Shown: positions 1 through 5,607 of the stretch, one piece after another
Numbering within the stretch: position 1 is the stretch's first letter
How the letters are laid out: each line of letters opens with the position of its first letter
Source: Bacteroidota bacterium
GTDB taxonomy: Bacteria; Bacteroidota; Bacteroidia; Flavobacteriales; Flavobacteriaceae
Length of the DNA: 6,088 nucleotides
Assembly: GCA_023437485.1 (NCBI GenBank)
Contig: JAEZGB010000187.1
Span: 1 to 6,088 of the forward strand
Direction: 5' to 3'
Notes under the pieces: model-generated
Seen by the model: the letters and a program-made list of their open reading frames with translations, nothing else
Databases searched by the model: none
What the model was told of the DNA's origin: nothing
Position numbers and translations under genes: made by a program

Positions 1-8
1 AATGGGAT

Positions 9-196
9 AATTAGCGAATTAGCGAATTAGCAACCCGAGGCAAAGCCGAACGGAACGGAGCGTAGCGTAGCGCAGTTAATTAGCGAATGTGGGATTGGAA
101 CGATTTGTTCACTTTGAATTGATATAAAGGTGTGCTCGGCCTATTTGCCCATCGCTAACAAACCATTCGCTAATTGACCAATTCGCTAATTGACTA
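9..196. repeat. Intergenic nested inverted and direct repeats (TTAGCGAAT family)
   Basis: The left arm has about three tandem copies of the 8-mer AATTAGCG (9-33) and another AATTAGCGAATG at 78-89. The right arm has two 16-bp direct repeats, ATTCGCTAATTGACCA (165-180) and ATTCGCTAATTGACTA (181-196). The arms are mutually inverted: 78-89 pairs perfectly with 164-175 over 12 bp, and 9-20 pairs with 180-191 over 12 bp, so the inverted repeats are nested. Between them, 51-75 is a pentamer series (cggaa, cggag, cgtag, cgtag, cgcag). No ORF or RNA gene is apparent in 1-206. The block lies just past the 3' end of the minus-strand DUF6265 gene, so its transcript would enter it, but the AT-rich stems lack the G+C-rich stem and U-tract of an ordinary terminator. 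Confidence 0.75.
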
Positions 197-206
197 ATTA
201 CATTCA

Positions 207-689
207 TTATTTCCTCCGTCCCATCGGGTAGCTCTCCGACGATGGCTGGCCTCGCTGGACACCCGAGATTTCGGCAACGATGCTGTCGGCCGAGATCCTT
301 CGGTAAACAATTTTGGAGGGATAGTCGTGCTGCGGGTTTTCAAATGTCATTGAGTTTTCATCCGAAGACGTCATTTTGAACGATACGGGCTGGTTGTTGT
401 TCTGCCCCTGCACCGTGGGCGTGTAGAGGACACCCGAAGCCTTTTCCTCCAATGTGATGGCTTCAAGATGGAGCGTGTCCCCTGCGGTTTTGACAAAATA
501 GCTGCGCGCCGAATAGGTGCTGTCATTGTCCTTGGTCCAGATTTCGGTAAGCTGCCCCTGCGGGAGCCGGTTTTCCCATTCGCCGATGAGCCAGCTCGCC
601 TTGCCGAGGGTTTCATATGGGGTGGATTCCTCTTTCTTTTCACAGGAAATGGCACACAGCATCAGGGCGGCAACAACGTATCGGGTCAT
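207..689 (-). CDS. DUF6265 family protein, predicted lipoprotein
   Basis: This is a 160-residue protein of unknown function. Residues 1-16 form a short lipoprotein signal: Arg3, a hydrophobic stretch, then the lipobox A-I-S-C with Cys16 as the lipidated residue. The Cys is followed by E-K-K-E-E, which resembles the acidic lysine-containing surface-export signal of Bacteroidota lipoproteins, so outer-surface display is possible (inference). The body starts with W-L-I-G-E-W (33-38) and later has E-N-P-Q-H-D-Y-P (117-124) followed by I-V-Y-R-R. These are the hallmark motifs I associate with DUF6265, a small, probably beta-rich domain without an assigned reaction. The start at 689 is supported by a promoter-like sequence just upstream and a complete signal peptide. 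The gene is divergent from prfA and appears monocistronic. The family call is from motif recognition; the biological role is unknown. Confidence 0.85.
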   Translation of the reverse strand: MTRYVVAALMLCAISCEKKEESTPYETLGKASWLIGEWENRLPQGQLTEIWTKDNDSTYSARSYFVKTAGDTLHLEAITLEEKASGVLYTPTVQGQNNNQPVSFKMTSSDENSMTFENPQHDYPSKIVYRRISADSIVAEISGVQRGQPSSESYPMGRRK

Positions 690-704
690 GGCTTAAAGTT
701 TTTG

Positions 705-732
705 CAAAGTTAATCGGTTTTAACTTTTGCAA
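705..732 (-). promoter_or_regulatory. Bacteroidota-type promoter for the DUF6265 gene
   Basis: On the minus strand the sequence TAACTTTG (705-712) matches the -7 consensus TAnnTTTG. A TTG lies 17 nt upstream of it (730-732), at the position of the -33 element. Transcription would start near 698, leaving a leader of roughly ten bases before the ATG at 689, with no Shine-Dalgarno sequence. The assignment rests on the known Flavobacterium/Bacteroides consensus. Confidence 0.55.
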
Positions 733-767
733 GGCATTCGGCACCAAACCCAATGAAGATTTTTTTG

Positions 768-775
768 TACTTTTG
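768..775 (+). promoter_or_regulatory. Bacteroidota -7 promoter box for prfA
   Basis: TACTTTTG exactly matches TAnnTTTG and sits 21 nt before the chosen prfA start codon, giving an expected transcript start near 781 and a leader of about 15 nt. No TTG is seen at the right distance upstream, so the -33 element is weak or missing. The leader contains AAGGA (788-792), a possible Shine-Dalgarno sequence four bases before the ATG. Confidence 0.5.
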
Positions 776-796
776 CGCTCCAATTACAAGGACAAA

Positions 797-1873
797 ATGA
801 TAGATAGATTGCAGATTGTGAAGCAGCGTTTTGACGAGGTATCGGACCTGATCATCCAACCCGATGTCATCGCCGACCAAAAGCGCTGGGTCGCACTCAA
901 CAAGGAATACAAGGACCTGAAGGCTTTGGCCGAAAAGCGCGACGAATACGTCAACCTGCTTGGAAATATTGCCGAGGCAAAGGAAATTATCGCCGATGGT
1001 TTGGATGCCGAGATGACCGAGATGGCCCGCATGCAACTCGATGAGGCGCAAACCCGCCTTCCCGAACTCGAGGAGGAAATCAAGTTCATGCTGATCCCGA
1101 AGGATCCGGAAGACGCCAAAAATGTCATGATGGAAATCCGTGCGGGAACCGGCGGCGACGAAGCCTCTATCTTTGCCGGTGATCTGTACCGTATGTACAC
1201 CAAATACTGCGAGAGCCGCGGGTGGCGGACTTCGGTAGTAGACATGAACGAGGGAACTTCGGGCGGATTCAAGGAAATCATTTTTGAGGTGACGGGCGAA
1301 GATGTGTACGGAACGCTCAAATTCGAGGCCGGCGTTCACCGGGTACAGCGCGTGCCGCAAACCGAGACACAGGGCCGCGTGCACACTTCGGCTGCGACCG
1401 TAATGGTTTTGCCCGAGGCAGAGGAATTTGATGTTCAGATCGATCCCAATGATGTCCGGATTGACCTTTTTTGTTCCTCGGGACCCGGCGGGCAGTCCGT
1501 CAACACGACAAAATCGGCCGTAAGGCTAACGCACATTCCAACAGGGCTTGTGGCCCAGTGCCAGGACGAGAAATCGCAACACAAGAATAAAGACAAGGCA
1601 TTTACCGTACTACGTTCACGACTTTATGAAATGGAGCTGGCAAAAAAACAGGCGGAGGATGCGGCAAAACGCTCTTCGCAGGTGAGTTCGGGTGACCGTT
1701 CGGCCAAGATCCGTACCTATAATTATGCACAGGGCCGCGTGACCGACCACCGCATCGGGCTGACGCTTTATGATCTGGGCAACATTATGAACGGCGATAT
1801 CCAGAAGATCGTGGATGAGTTGCAGCTCGTGAACAATACCGAGAAATTGAAGGAAACTTCAGAGATATTCTAA
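797..1873 (+). CDS. prfA: Peptide chain release factor 1 (RF1)
   Basis: This class I release factor recognises UAA and UAG in the ribosomal A site and triggers hydrolysis of peptidyl-tRNA. The protein has 358 residues, against about 360 usual for RF1. Residues 1-105 are the helical N-terminal domain. R-A-G-T-G-G-D-E-A (115-123) opens the PCRF domain. P-Q-T (187-189), in the RVPQTETQGR context, is the RF1 codon-recognition tripeptide (PxT), which excludes RF2 (SPF). The catalytic G-G-Q is at 231-233, its Gln being the residue methylated by PrmC in studied species. The reading frame stays open upstream to 617, but that part overlaps the divergent gene and its promoter. The start at 797 follows AAGGA and gives the normal RF1 N-terminus MIDRLQ. 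The gene is flanked by its own promoter and an intrinsic terminator, so it is probably monocistronic. Confidence 0.98.
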   Translation: MIDRLQIVKQRFDEVSDLIIQPDVIADQKRWVALNKEYKDLKALAEKRDEYVNLLGNIAEAKEIIADGLDAEMTEMARMQLDEAQTRLPELEEEIKFMLIPKDPEDAKNVMMEIRAGTGGDEASIFAGDLYRMYTKYCESRGWRTSVVDMNEGTSGGFKEIIFEVTGEDVYGTLKFEAGVHRVQRVPQTETQGRVHTSAATVMVLPEAEEFDVQIDPNDVRIDLFCSSGPGGQSVNTTKSAVRLTHIPTGLVAQCQDEKSQHKNKDKAFTVLRSRLYEMELAKKQAEDAAKRSSQVSSGDRSAKIRTYNYAQGRVTDHRIGLTLYDLGNIMNGDIQKIVDELQLVNNTEKLKETSEIF

Positions 1874-1898
1874 GCCTCTTTCGAGGCTTTTTATTTTT
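1872..1898 (+). terminator. Intrinsic terminator of prfA
   Basis: AAGCCTC (1872-1878) and GAGGCTT (1883-1889) form a perfect 7-bp stem closed by the loop TTTC, followed by a T-rich tract ending at 1898. The stem begins inside the prfA stop codon. It should largely isolate prfA from pyrF. Confidence 0.88.
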
Positions 1899-1926
1899 GC
1901 GGTTTTCCCATTTGAAATGAGAGGAG

Positions 1927-2003
1927 GACAGCCAGCGGCTGTCAGGTACCGAAGCTTTAGCTTCGTTTTATGCCGAACTGTATGGAGCGCAGCGGAATAA
2001 AAC
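1927..2003. repeat. Three consecutive hairpins in the prfA-pyrF gap
   Basis: Three inverted repeats lie almost end to end. The first is GACAGCC (1927-1933) with GGCTGTC (1937-1943), a perfect 7-bp stem with loop AGC. The second is CGAAGC (1950-1955) with GCTTCG (1960-1965), loop TTTA. The third is GTTTTAT (1965-1971) with ATAAAAC (1997-2003), which after one mismatch continues as CCG (1973-1975) with CGG (1993-1995). None is followed by a U-tract, so they do not look like terminators. Part of the third hairpin (1972-1994) resembles 45-67 at the left edge in 19 of 23 bases, pointing to a dispersed intergenic element rather than a gene-specific leader. The remaining gap, 2004-2073, shows no clean TAnnTTTG box; the nearest is a TTTG at 2059-2062 with a poor upstream half. 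Confidence 0.65.
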
Positions 2004-2073
2004 CTTTGAGGTCTAAAATGCTCCCTCAAAAACTTAAAAAATAACGCGCAGGGAACAATTTGTTTTTACACCG

Positions 2074-2898
2074 ATGACAACACAACAACTCACCGCACAG
2101 ATTCTTAAAAAACGCACCTTCCTCTGCGTCGGCCTCGACCCTGACCTTTCCAAAATACCCGCTCATTTATTGGGTGCCGAAGACCCCATCATTGAATTTA
2201 ACAAAGCCATCATTGATGCAACCCACCAATTCGCCGTCGCCTTCAAACCCAACACAGCCTTTTACGAGGCGCTGGGAATTCCGGGTTGGCGTTCGCTTGA
2301 AAGAACAATCGAATATTTAAACGCGAGACATCCCGAAATTTTCACCATTGCCGACGCCAAACGTGGCGACATCGGCAATACTTCAACCATGTACGCGAAG
2401 GCCTTTCTCGAGCGGATGAACTTTGATTCGATCACGGTTGCGCCTTATATGGGACACGATTCGGTTGAGCCGTTCCTGGATTTCGAGAACAAGTTCACGA
2501 TTCTTTTGGCGCTGACCTCCAATCCGGGAGGTTATGATTTTCAGTTTTCGGACAACGATGACAGCAAATTGTACCTTAACGTCATCGAAAAGTCACTGAC
2601 CTGGAAGAATTCGCAAAACCTGATGTTCGTGGCAGGCGCAACCAAGGCCGAGTACTTTGCCGATATCCGCAAAATCGTCCCCCATCACTTCCTTCTTGTT
2701 CCGGGAGTCGGGGCGCAGGGCGGAAGCCTGAGCGAAGTATGCCGCTACGGAATGGCCGATAATGTGGGCCTGCTCGTCAATTCATCCCGCGGTATTCTAT
2801 ACGCTTCAAACGGCGAGGATTTTGCCGATGCCGCCCACAATGAGGCATTGTCGATTCAACAGGAAATGTCTACCATACTCGATGCGGCCGGACTCTGA
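2074..2898 (+). CDS. pyrF: Orotidine-5'-phosphate decarboxylase, type 2
   Basis: The enzyme decarboxylates OMP to UMP, the final step of de novo pyrimidine synthesis, in the cytosol without a cofactor. The 274-residue length and motif set fit the longer type-2 family rather than the ~230-residue type found in E. coli. V-G-L-D-P-D (19-24) forms the first strand, F-K-P-N (57-60) carries the substrate-binding Lys, and D-A-K-R-G-D (94-99) is the catalytic Asp-Lys-Asp signature. P-G-V-G-A-Q-G-G (210-217) and N-S-S-R-G (236-240) are the phosphate-gripping loops. No key residue is missing. The start at 2074 gives a normal N-terminus; no strong Shine-Dalgarno sequence precedes it, as is common in this phylum. 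Its TGA stop overlaps the next ATG by one base (TGATG), so the two genes are probably co-transcribed and translationally coupled. Confidence 0.97.
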   Translation: MTTQQLTAQILKKRTFLCVGLDPDLSKIPAHLLGAEDPIIEFNKAIIDATHQFAVAFKPNTAFYEALGIPGWRSLERTIEYLNARHPEIFTIADAKRGDIGNTSTMYAKAFLERMNFDSITVAPYMGHDSVEPFLDFENKFTILLALTSNPGGYDFQFSDNDDSKLYLNVIEKSLTWKNSQNLMFVAGATKAEYFADIRKIVPHHFLLVPGVGAQGGSLSEVCRYGMADNVGLLVNSSRGILYASNGEDFADAAHNEALSIQQEMSTILDAAGL

Positions 2899-3677
2899 TG
2901 CAATTCTACGATGCGCTTTTCCGTGAACTGAATCTTCAGGATACGCCAAAGCGGATCGTGTCGCTGGTGCCCTCGCTTACCGAAGCGCTTTGCGACCTCG
3001 GGCTTGAGGATCATCTGGTGGGCGTGACAAAATTCTGCGTTCATCCGCACAACATCCGCAAGACCAAAACCGTCGTCGGCGGAACCAAACAGGTTCATCT
3101 AGACCGGATCGCCTCGCTCAGCCCGGACATCGTCATCGCTAATAAGGAGGAAAACACACCCGAAATCGTGGCTCAACTCGAAGCGATTTGCCCGGTTTGG
3201 GTTACCGATGTGCAAAATATCGGGGACAATCTGCATCTTCTGGAACAATTCGGAGAGGTGTTTGACCGAAAGGCCGAGGCAAAGCATTGGACCGGTAAAA
3301 TTCGGTTGGCTACGGAGCAATTTGAACGGCCGGAATTGGAGAAGACAACCGCTTATTTGATCTGGAAATCGCCTTGGATGGCTGCCGGAAAAGGCTCATT
3401 CATCGACTCGATGTTGCGGGCGAACGGCCTGAGAAATATTTTCGACAAGCCCCGTTATCCCGAATTCGGCCTTGGCGAACTGGCCCGTTTGCAACCCGAA
3501 ACCGTGCTTCTCTCATCGGAACCCTTTCCGTTTAAAAATGAGCACGTGGCCGAGATTCAGCACTATATTCCATCGGCTAAAGTCCTTTTGGTCGATGGAG
3601 AAATGTTCTCCTGGTTTGGCACAAGGCCCGGCAAAGCGTTTGAATATTTCAAGTCATTACAAGACCGCATCGCATAA
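2898..3677 (+). CDS. BtuF-like substrate-binding-fold protein lacking a signal peptide
   Basis: This 259-residue protein has the helical-backbone metal/cobalamin-receptor fold (Peripla_BP_2, BtuF/FhuD type). R-I-V-S-L-V-P-S-L-T-E (19-29) opens the first lobe. L-S-P-D-I-V-I-A (74-81) is the usual second-strand motif. A long linking helix runs roughly 108-142. The second lobe has I-W-K-S-P-W (155-160), G-K-G-S-F-I-D-S-M-L (164-173) and G-E-M-F-S-W-F-G-T-R-P (234-244). Proteins of this fold normally capture cobalamin, haem or siderophores for an ABC importer. Here the first residues (MQFYDALFRELNL) are not a signal peptide and there is no lipobox, so the product is predicted cytosolic. No permease or ATPase gene adjoins it, so transport is not established and the ligand is unknown. 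It overlaps pyrF by one base and probably shares its transcript. The start is fixed by that overlap and no upstream extension is plausible. Confidence 0.87.
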   Translation: MQFYDALFRELNLQDTPKRIVSLVPSLTEALCDLGLEDHLVGVTKFCVHPHNIRKTKTVVGGTKQVHLDRIASLSPDIVIANKEENTPEIVAQLEAICPVWVTDVQNIGDNLHLLEQFGEVFDRKAEAKHWTGKIRLATEQFERPELEKTTAYLIWKSPWMAAGKGSFIDSMLRANGLRNIFDKPRYPEFGLGELARLQPETVLLSSEPFPFKNEHVAEIQHYIPSAKVLLVDGEMFSWFGTRPGKAFEYFKSLQDRIA

Positions 3678-3710
3678 AAAAAGCCGACGCAAAAGCATCG
3701 GCTCCCTTTT
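3676..3710. terminator. Bidirectional intrinsic terminator between convergent operons
   Basis: GCCGACGC (3683-3690) and GCATCGGC (3695-3702) form an 8-bp stem with one C-A mismatch on the plus strand (G-U on the minus strand), extended by A3682-T3703, with loop AAAA. The minus-strand copy is the stronger: its stem is followed directly by seven or more U residues (the A-run 3676-3682). On the plus strand the stem is followed by TCCCTTTT, a poorer U-tract. It starts within the stop codon of the plus-strand gene, so it ends the pyrF unit and also stops transcription arriving from the right. Confidence 0.85.
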
Positions 3711-3746
3711 AACTAACTCTAACCAAATAATAAAAACCCTTTATTA
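3676..3746 (-). ncRNA. Candidate ~70-nt small RNA ending at the minus-strand terminator
   Basis: On the minus strand a perfect -7 box TATATTTG (complement of 3752-3759) would start transcription near 3746. About 70 nt downstream the transcript would end at the strong hairpin and U-tract at 3676-3703. In between is an AU-rich unpaired stretch with the direct repeat GTTAG-A-GTTAG (complement of 3713-3723). No ORF is present. Weaknesses: no TTG lies at the normal -33 distance, and the hairpin can equally be explained as the shared operon terminator. The region 3711-3847 holds no gene otherwise. Confidence 0.35.
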
Positions 3747-3847
3747 CTTTACAAATATAGGATGCGCTTTTAAATATCCGTGTTAATGCAATGTTATTTA
3801 TATGTTGCTGAGGGACAATTTTTTACAAACCCGCGTGAGCGTTGACA

Positions 3848-4552
3848 TCAGCGGTTGTCCTGCAGGCCAAAAACCCTTTTGAGCAAATCGGATGTCCGTG
3901 CGGCTAGGTTGTTCCGAATGTCTTTTTCCTCGACGGCAATCATCTTGAAAACCCCGTTGAGCGCCTGTTGCGTGACATAATCATTCAGGTCCGGATTGAC
4001 ATCGGCGGTCATGGGAAGCGCGTTGTACTTGGTGATGATATTGTTCCAGGTTTTGTCGGCGCCAACCCTCCCCAAAGATGTTTTGACAACCGGATTGAAC
4101 TTGGAGTAAAGCGCCGAGCTCGTGGTGTTTTCCAAGTACAGTGTCGCTGAGTTATCGGCCCCGAAAAGAATGTTCCTGGCATCGCGGAAGGTCATTTTGG
4201 TGACCGCATCTACAAAAATCGGCGTGGCTTCCTTTACGGCGTCCTCGGCGGCGCGGTTGAGTACCTTGAGGCCCTCGTCGGCAAGGCTGGAAAGCCCCAC
4301 GTCGCGAAGCGTTTTGTCAACTTTTTGCAACTCGGGCGGAAGCAAAATCTTCACCGCCTCATTCTTGAAAAATCCGTCCTTGACCGTAAGTTTGGAAACT
4401 TCCTTGGTGATGCCATTGTTGAGGGCTTCCTTGAGGCCGGCGGCAATTTCGGTATTGTCGGTGCCGATGCCGGGGTACTGGCTGGCGACCTGTTGGAGTT
4501 CGGCGCAGCCCGAGAATGCTACGGCAACAAATAAAATGGCTAATTTTTTCAT
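3848..4552 (-). CDS. DUF4197 family lipoprotein (second gene of tandem pair)
   Basis: This 234-residue protein of unknown function has a lipoprotein signal peptide: Lys2-Lys3, a hydrophobic core, and lipobox F-S-G-C with Cys16. The residues after Cys (A-E-L-Q-Q) carry no acidic surface-export signal, so a periplasm-facing lipid anchor is expected. Residues ~34-231 make up one DUF4197 domain, mostly predicted helical. Conserved stretches include L-N-R-A-A-E (98-103), V-G-A-D-K-T-W (163-169), K-Y-N-A-L-P-M (175-181) and I-A-V-E-E-K (205-210). It starts three bases after the stop of the upstream paralogue, so co-transcription and coupled translation are likely; no Shine-Dalgarno sequence is seen. 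It aligns with its neighbour without gaps at about 122 of 202 residues by my hand count. No catalytic residues are known to me for this family, so no reaction is assigned. Confidence 0.92.
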   Translation of the reverse strand: MKKLAILFVAVAFSGCAELQQVASQYPGIGTDNTEIAAGLKEALNNGITKEVSKLTVKDGFFKNEAVKILLPPELQKVDKTLRDVGLSSLADEGLKVLNRAAEDAVKEATPIFVDAVTKMTFRDARNILFGADNSATLYLENTTSSALYSKFNPVVKTSLGRVGADKTWNNIITKYNALPMTADVNPDLNDYVTQQALNGVFKMIAVEEKDIRNNLAARTSDLLKRVFGLQDNR

Positions 4553-4555
4553 GGC

Positions 4556-5281
4556 TTATTTTTTATCCTGCATTGCAAAAATTTTTTTCAAAAGGGGAGA
4601 AGTCCTGGCCGAAAGATCGGTCCTGATATTCTTTTCCTCAACGGCAATCATCGTGAATACGCCCTCAAGCGCCTTTTGGGTAACGTGGTCGTTAATGTTG
4701 GGATTGACACGCGAGACCATTGGCAACGCGTTGTATTTATTGATGAGGTTTTCCCAGATTTTATCGGCGCCCACCTTACCGATATTGGACTTGACCACCG
4801 GCAGGAATTTGTCGTAAAGCGGCGCCGAAGTTTCCCTTTTGAGGTATTGTGTCGCGGCGTCGCGGTTGCCCATCAGGATTCCTTTGGCGTCCTTGAATGA
4901 AATATTTTTTATCGCCTGGGCAAAAATGGGAGTCGATTCCTTGACGGCCTCTTCGGCGGCGCGGTTTAGCGACTTGATCCCGTCATCGGCCAGTTTGCCC
5001 ATGCCCATTTTGCGGAGCGTGCGGTCCACCTTTTGGAGTTCGTCGGGAAGGGCGATGCGCACGAGTTCATTCTTGAGAAATCCGTCCGGAGCGGTGAGTT
5101 TGCTCACCTGTCTGTCCACGCCCTTGTCGAGCGCCTCCCGGAGCCCGGCACCGATGTCGCCCGATGCGTCGGGAATTTGAATTTCATTTTTGACCTGATC
5201 GATAAGGCCTCGTAGTTGCGCCTGTCCGGCAAGCGGAAGCAGCATCAGCGCGCAAATGGCAAGTGTTTGGGGAATTTTCAT
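4556..5281 (-). CDS. DUF4197 family protein with Sec signal peptide (first gene of tandem pair)
   Basis: With the start at 5281 the protein has 241 residues and begins MKIPQTLAIC, a classical Sec signal peptide: Lys2, a hydrophobic core (7-18), and a likely signal-peptidase I cut after G-Q-A (Ala21). There is no lipobox Cys at the cleavage site, so the mature protein should be soluble in the periplasm, unlike its lipidated paralogue. The DUF4197 domain covers about 42-238 and contains L-N-R-A-A-E (105-110), V-G-A-D-K-I-W (170-176), K-Y-N-A-L-P-M (182-188) and I-A-V-E-E-K (212-217). An in-frame ATG at 5317 would add 12 residues (MHARRDFSKFRL) ahead of the signal peptide and cover the likely promoter, so I reject it. 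The gene leads the pair and lies directly downstream (in the direction of transcription) of the tandem-repeat array. Function unknown. Confidence 0.9.
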   Translation of the reverse strand: MKIPQTLAICALMLLPLAGQAQLRGLIDQVKNEIQIPDASGDIGAGLREALDKGVDRQVSKLTAPDGFLKNELVRIALPDELQKVDRTLRKMGMGKLADDGIKSLNRAAEEAVKESTPIFAQAIKNISFKDAKGILMGNRDAATQYLKRETSAPLYDKFLPVVKSNIGKVGADKIWENLINKYNALPMVSRVNPNINDHVTQKALEGVFTMIAVEEKNIRTDLSARTSPLLKKIFAMQDKK

Positions 5282-5286
5282 GAGTC

Positions 5287-5318
5287 TAAATTTACTAAAA
5301 TCGCGGCGGGCGTGCAAA
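5287..5318 (-). promoter_or_regulatory. Possible promoter of the DUF4197 pair
   Basis: On the minus strand TTTG (5315-5318) is followed after 20 nt by TAAATTTA (5287-5294), which matches TAnnTTTG except for its last base. The spacing fits the Bacteroidota -33/-7 pair. Transcription would begin almost at the ATG (5281), implying a nearly leaderless message, which weakens the call. Confidence 0.35.
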
Positions 5319-5326
5319 GGTTGTGC

Positions 5327-5375
5327 CGGAAAGCTTTCAGCTCAGCTTTCAGCTTTCAGTTTGTTTGCGGAAATT
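5327..5375. repeat. Array unit 0, truncated leading piece
   Basis: Only the heptad run (5332-5359, interrupted by the 5-mer AGCTC) and the start of the post-heptad block (GCGGAAATTG, 5367-5376) are present. The sequence then jumps straight into the next core, omitting the GGCTTTGTGCGA segment and the spacer found between later units. The core and hairpin of this unit lie outside, replaced by unrelated sequence upstream of the DUF4197 gene. Confidence 0.75.
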
Positions 5376-5607
5376 GGCTTATTCTGCCTCGCGCGAGGAA
5401 TAACGGGAATGCACCCGGCCCCTCCCCGGTACCGAAGGTCGAAATTTTAAGGATGGAACTAATACGGGAAAACCGTGGATATTTTCAGTCAACAGTCACT
5501 GAAAGTTTTCAGCTTTCAGCTTTCAGCTTTCAGTCTAATTGCGGAAATTGACAGGCTTTGTGCGATTAATCTTTACTCTCGTGCTCCCGCTCCTCTCGTT
5601 TTACCAT
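5376..5607. repeat. Array unit 1 (232 bp)
   Basis: Core 5376-5490 with palindrome CCTCGCGCGAGG at 5387-5398 and small inverted repeat ACGG/CCGT at 5464-5467 and 5473-5476. The hairpin is TTTCAGT (5483-5489) with ACTGAAA (5498-5504). The heptad run has four copies (5504-5531). The downstream block and CT-rich spacer fill 5534-5607. This is the most diverged full core of the three. Confidence 0.85.

Noticed and set aside
617..796. A longer prfA start at 617 in the same frame
   Set aside because: The extra 60 residues overlap the divergent lipoprotein gene and both promoters, do not resemble any RF1 N-terminus, and the start at 797 gives the standard RF1 beginning.
710..1384. Long minus-strand frame opposite prfA
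   Set aside because: It is antisense to a highly conserved gene, begins inside it, and shows no recognisable domain; it is a by-product of prfA codon use.
1945..1954. GGTACCGAAG shared between the prfA-pyrF hairpins and array unit 1 (5428-5437)
   Set aside because: Only ten bases match, the flanks differ, and units 2 and 3 carry TGTACCGAAG and AGTACCGAAG, so chance is a sufficient explanation.
4122..4817. 231-codon plus-strand frame opposite the DUF4197 pair
   Set aside because: It spans the junction of two well-supported genes on the other strand and is rich in Ser/Ala/Leu, as expected for an antisense shadow.
5282..5317. Upstream ATG extension of the first DUF4197 gene
   Set aside because: It would place MHARRDFSKFRL before a complete Sec signal peptide and cover the promoter-like sequence, so the start at 5281 is better.
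5548..5576. Sigma70-like TTGACA promoter in the repeat units
   Set aside because: TTGACA occurs in units 1 and 3, but the E. coli consensus is not the one used by the main sigma factor of Bacteroidota, unit 2 has TTGACC, and no clean TAnnTTTG box follows.
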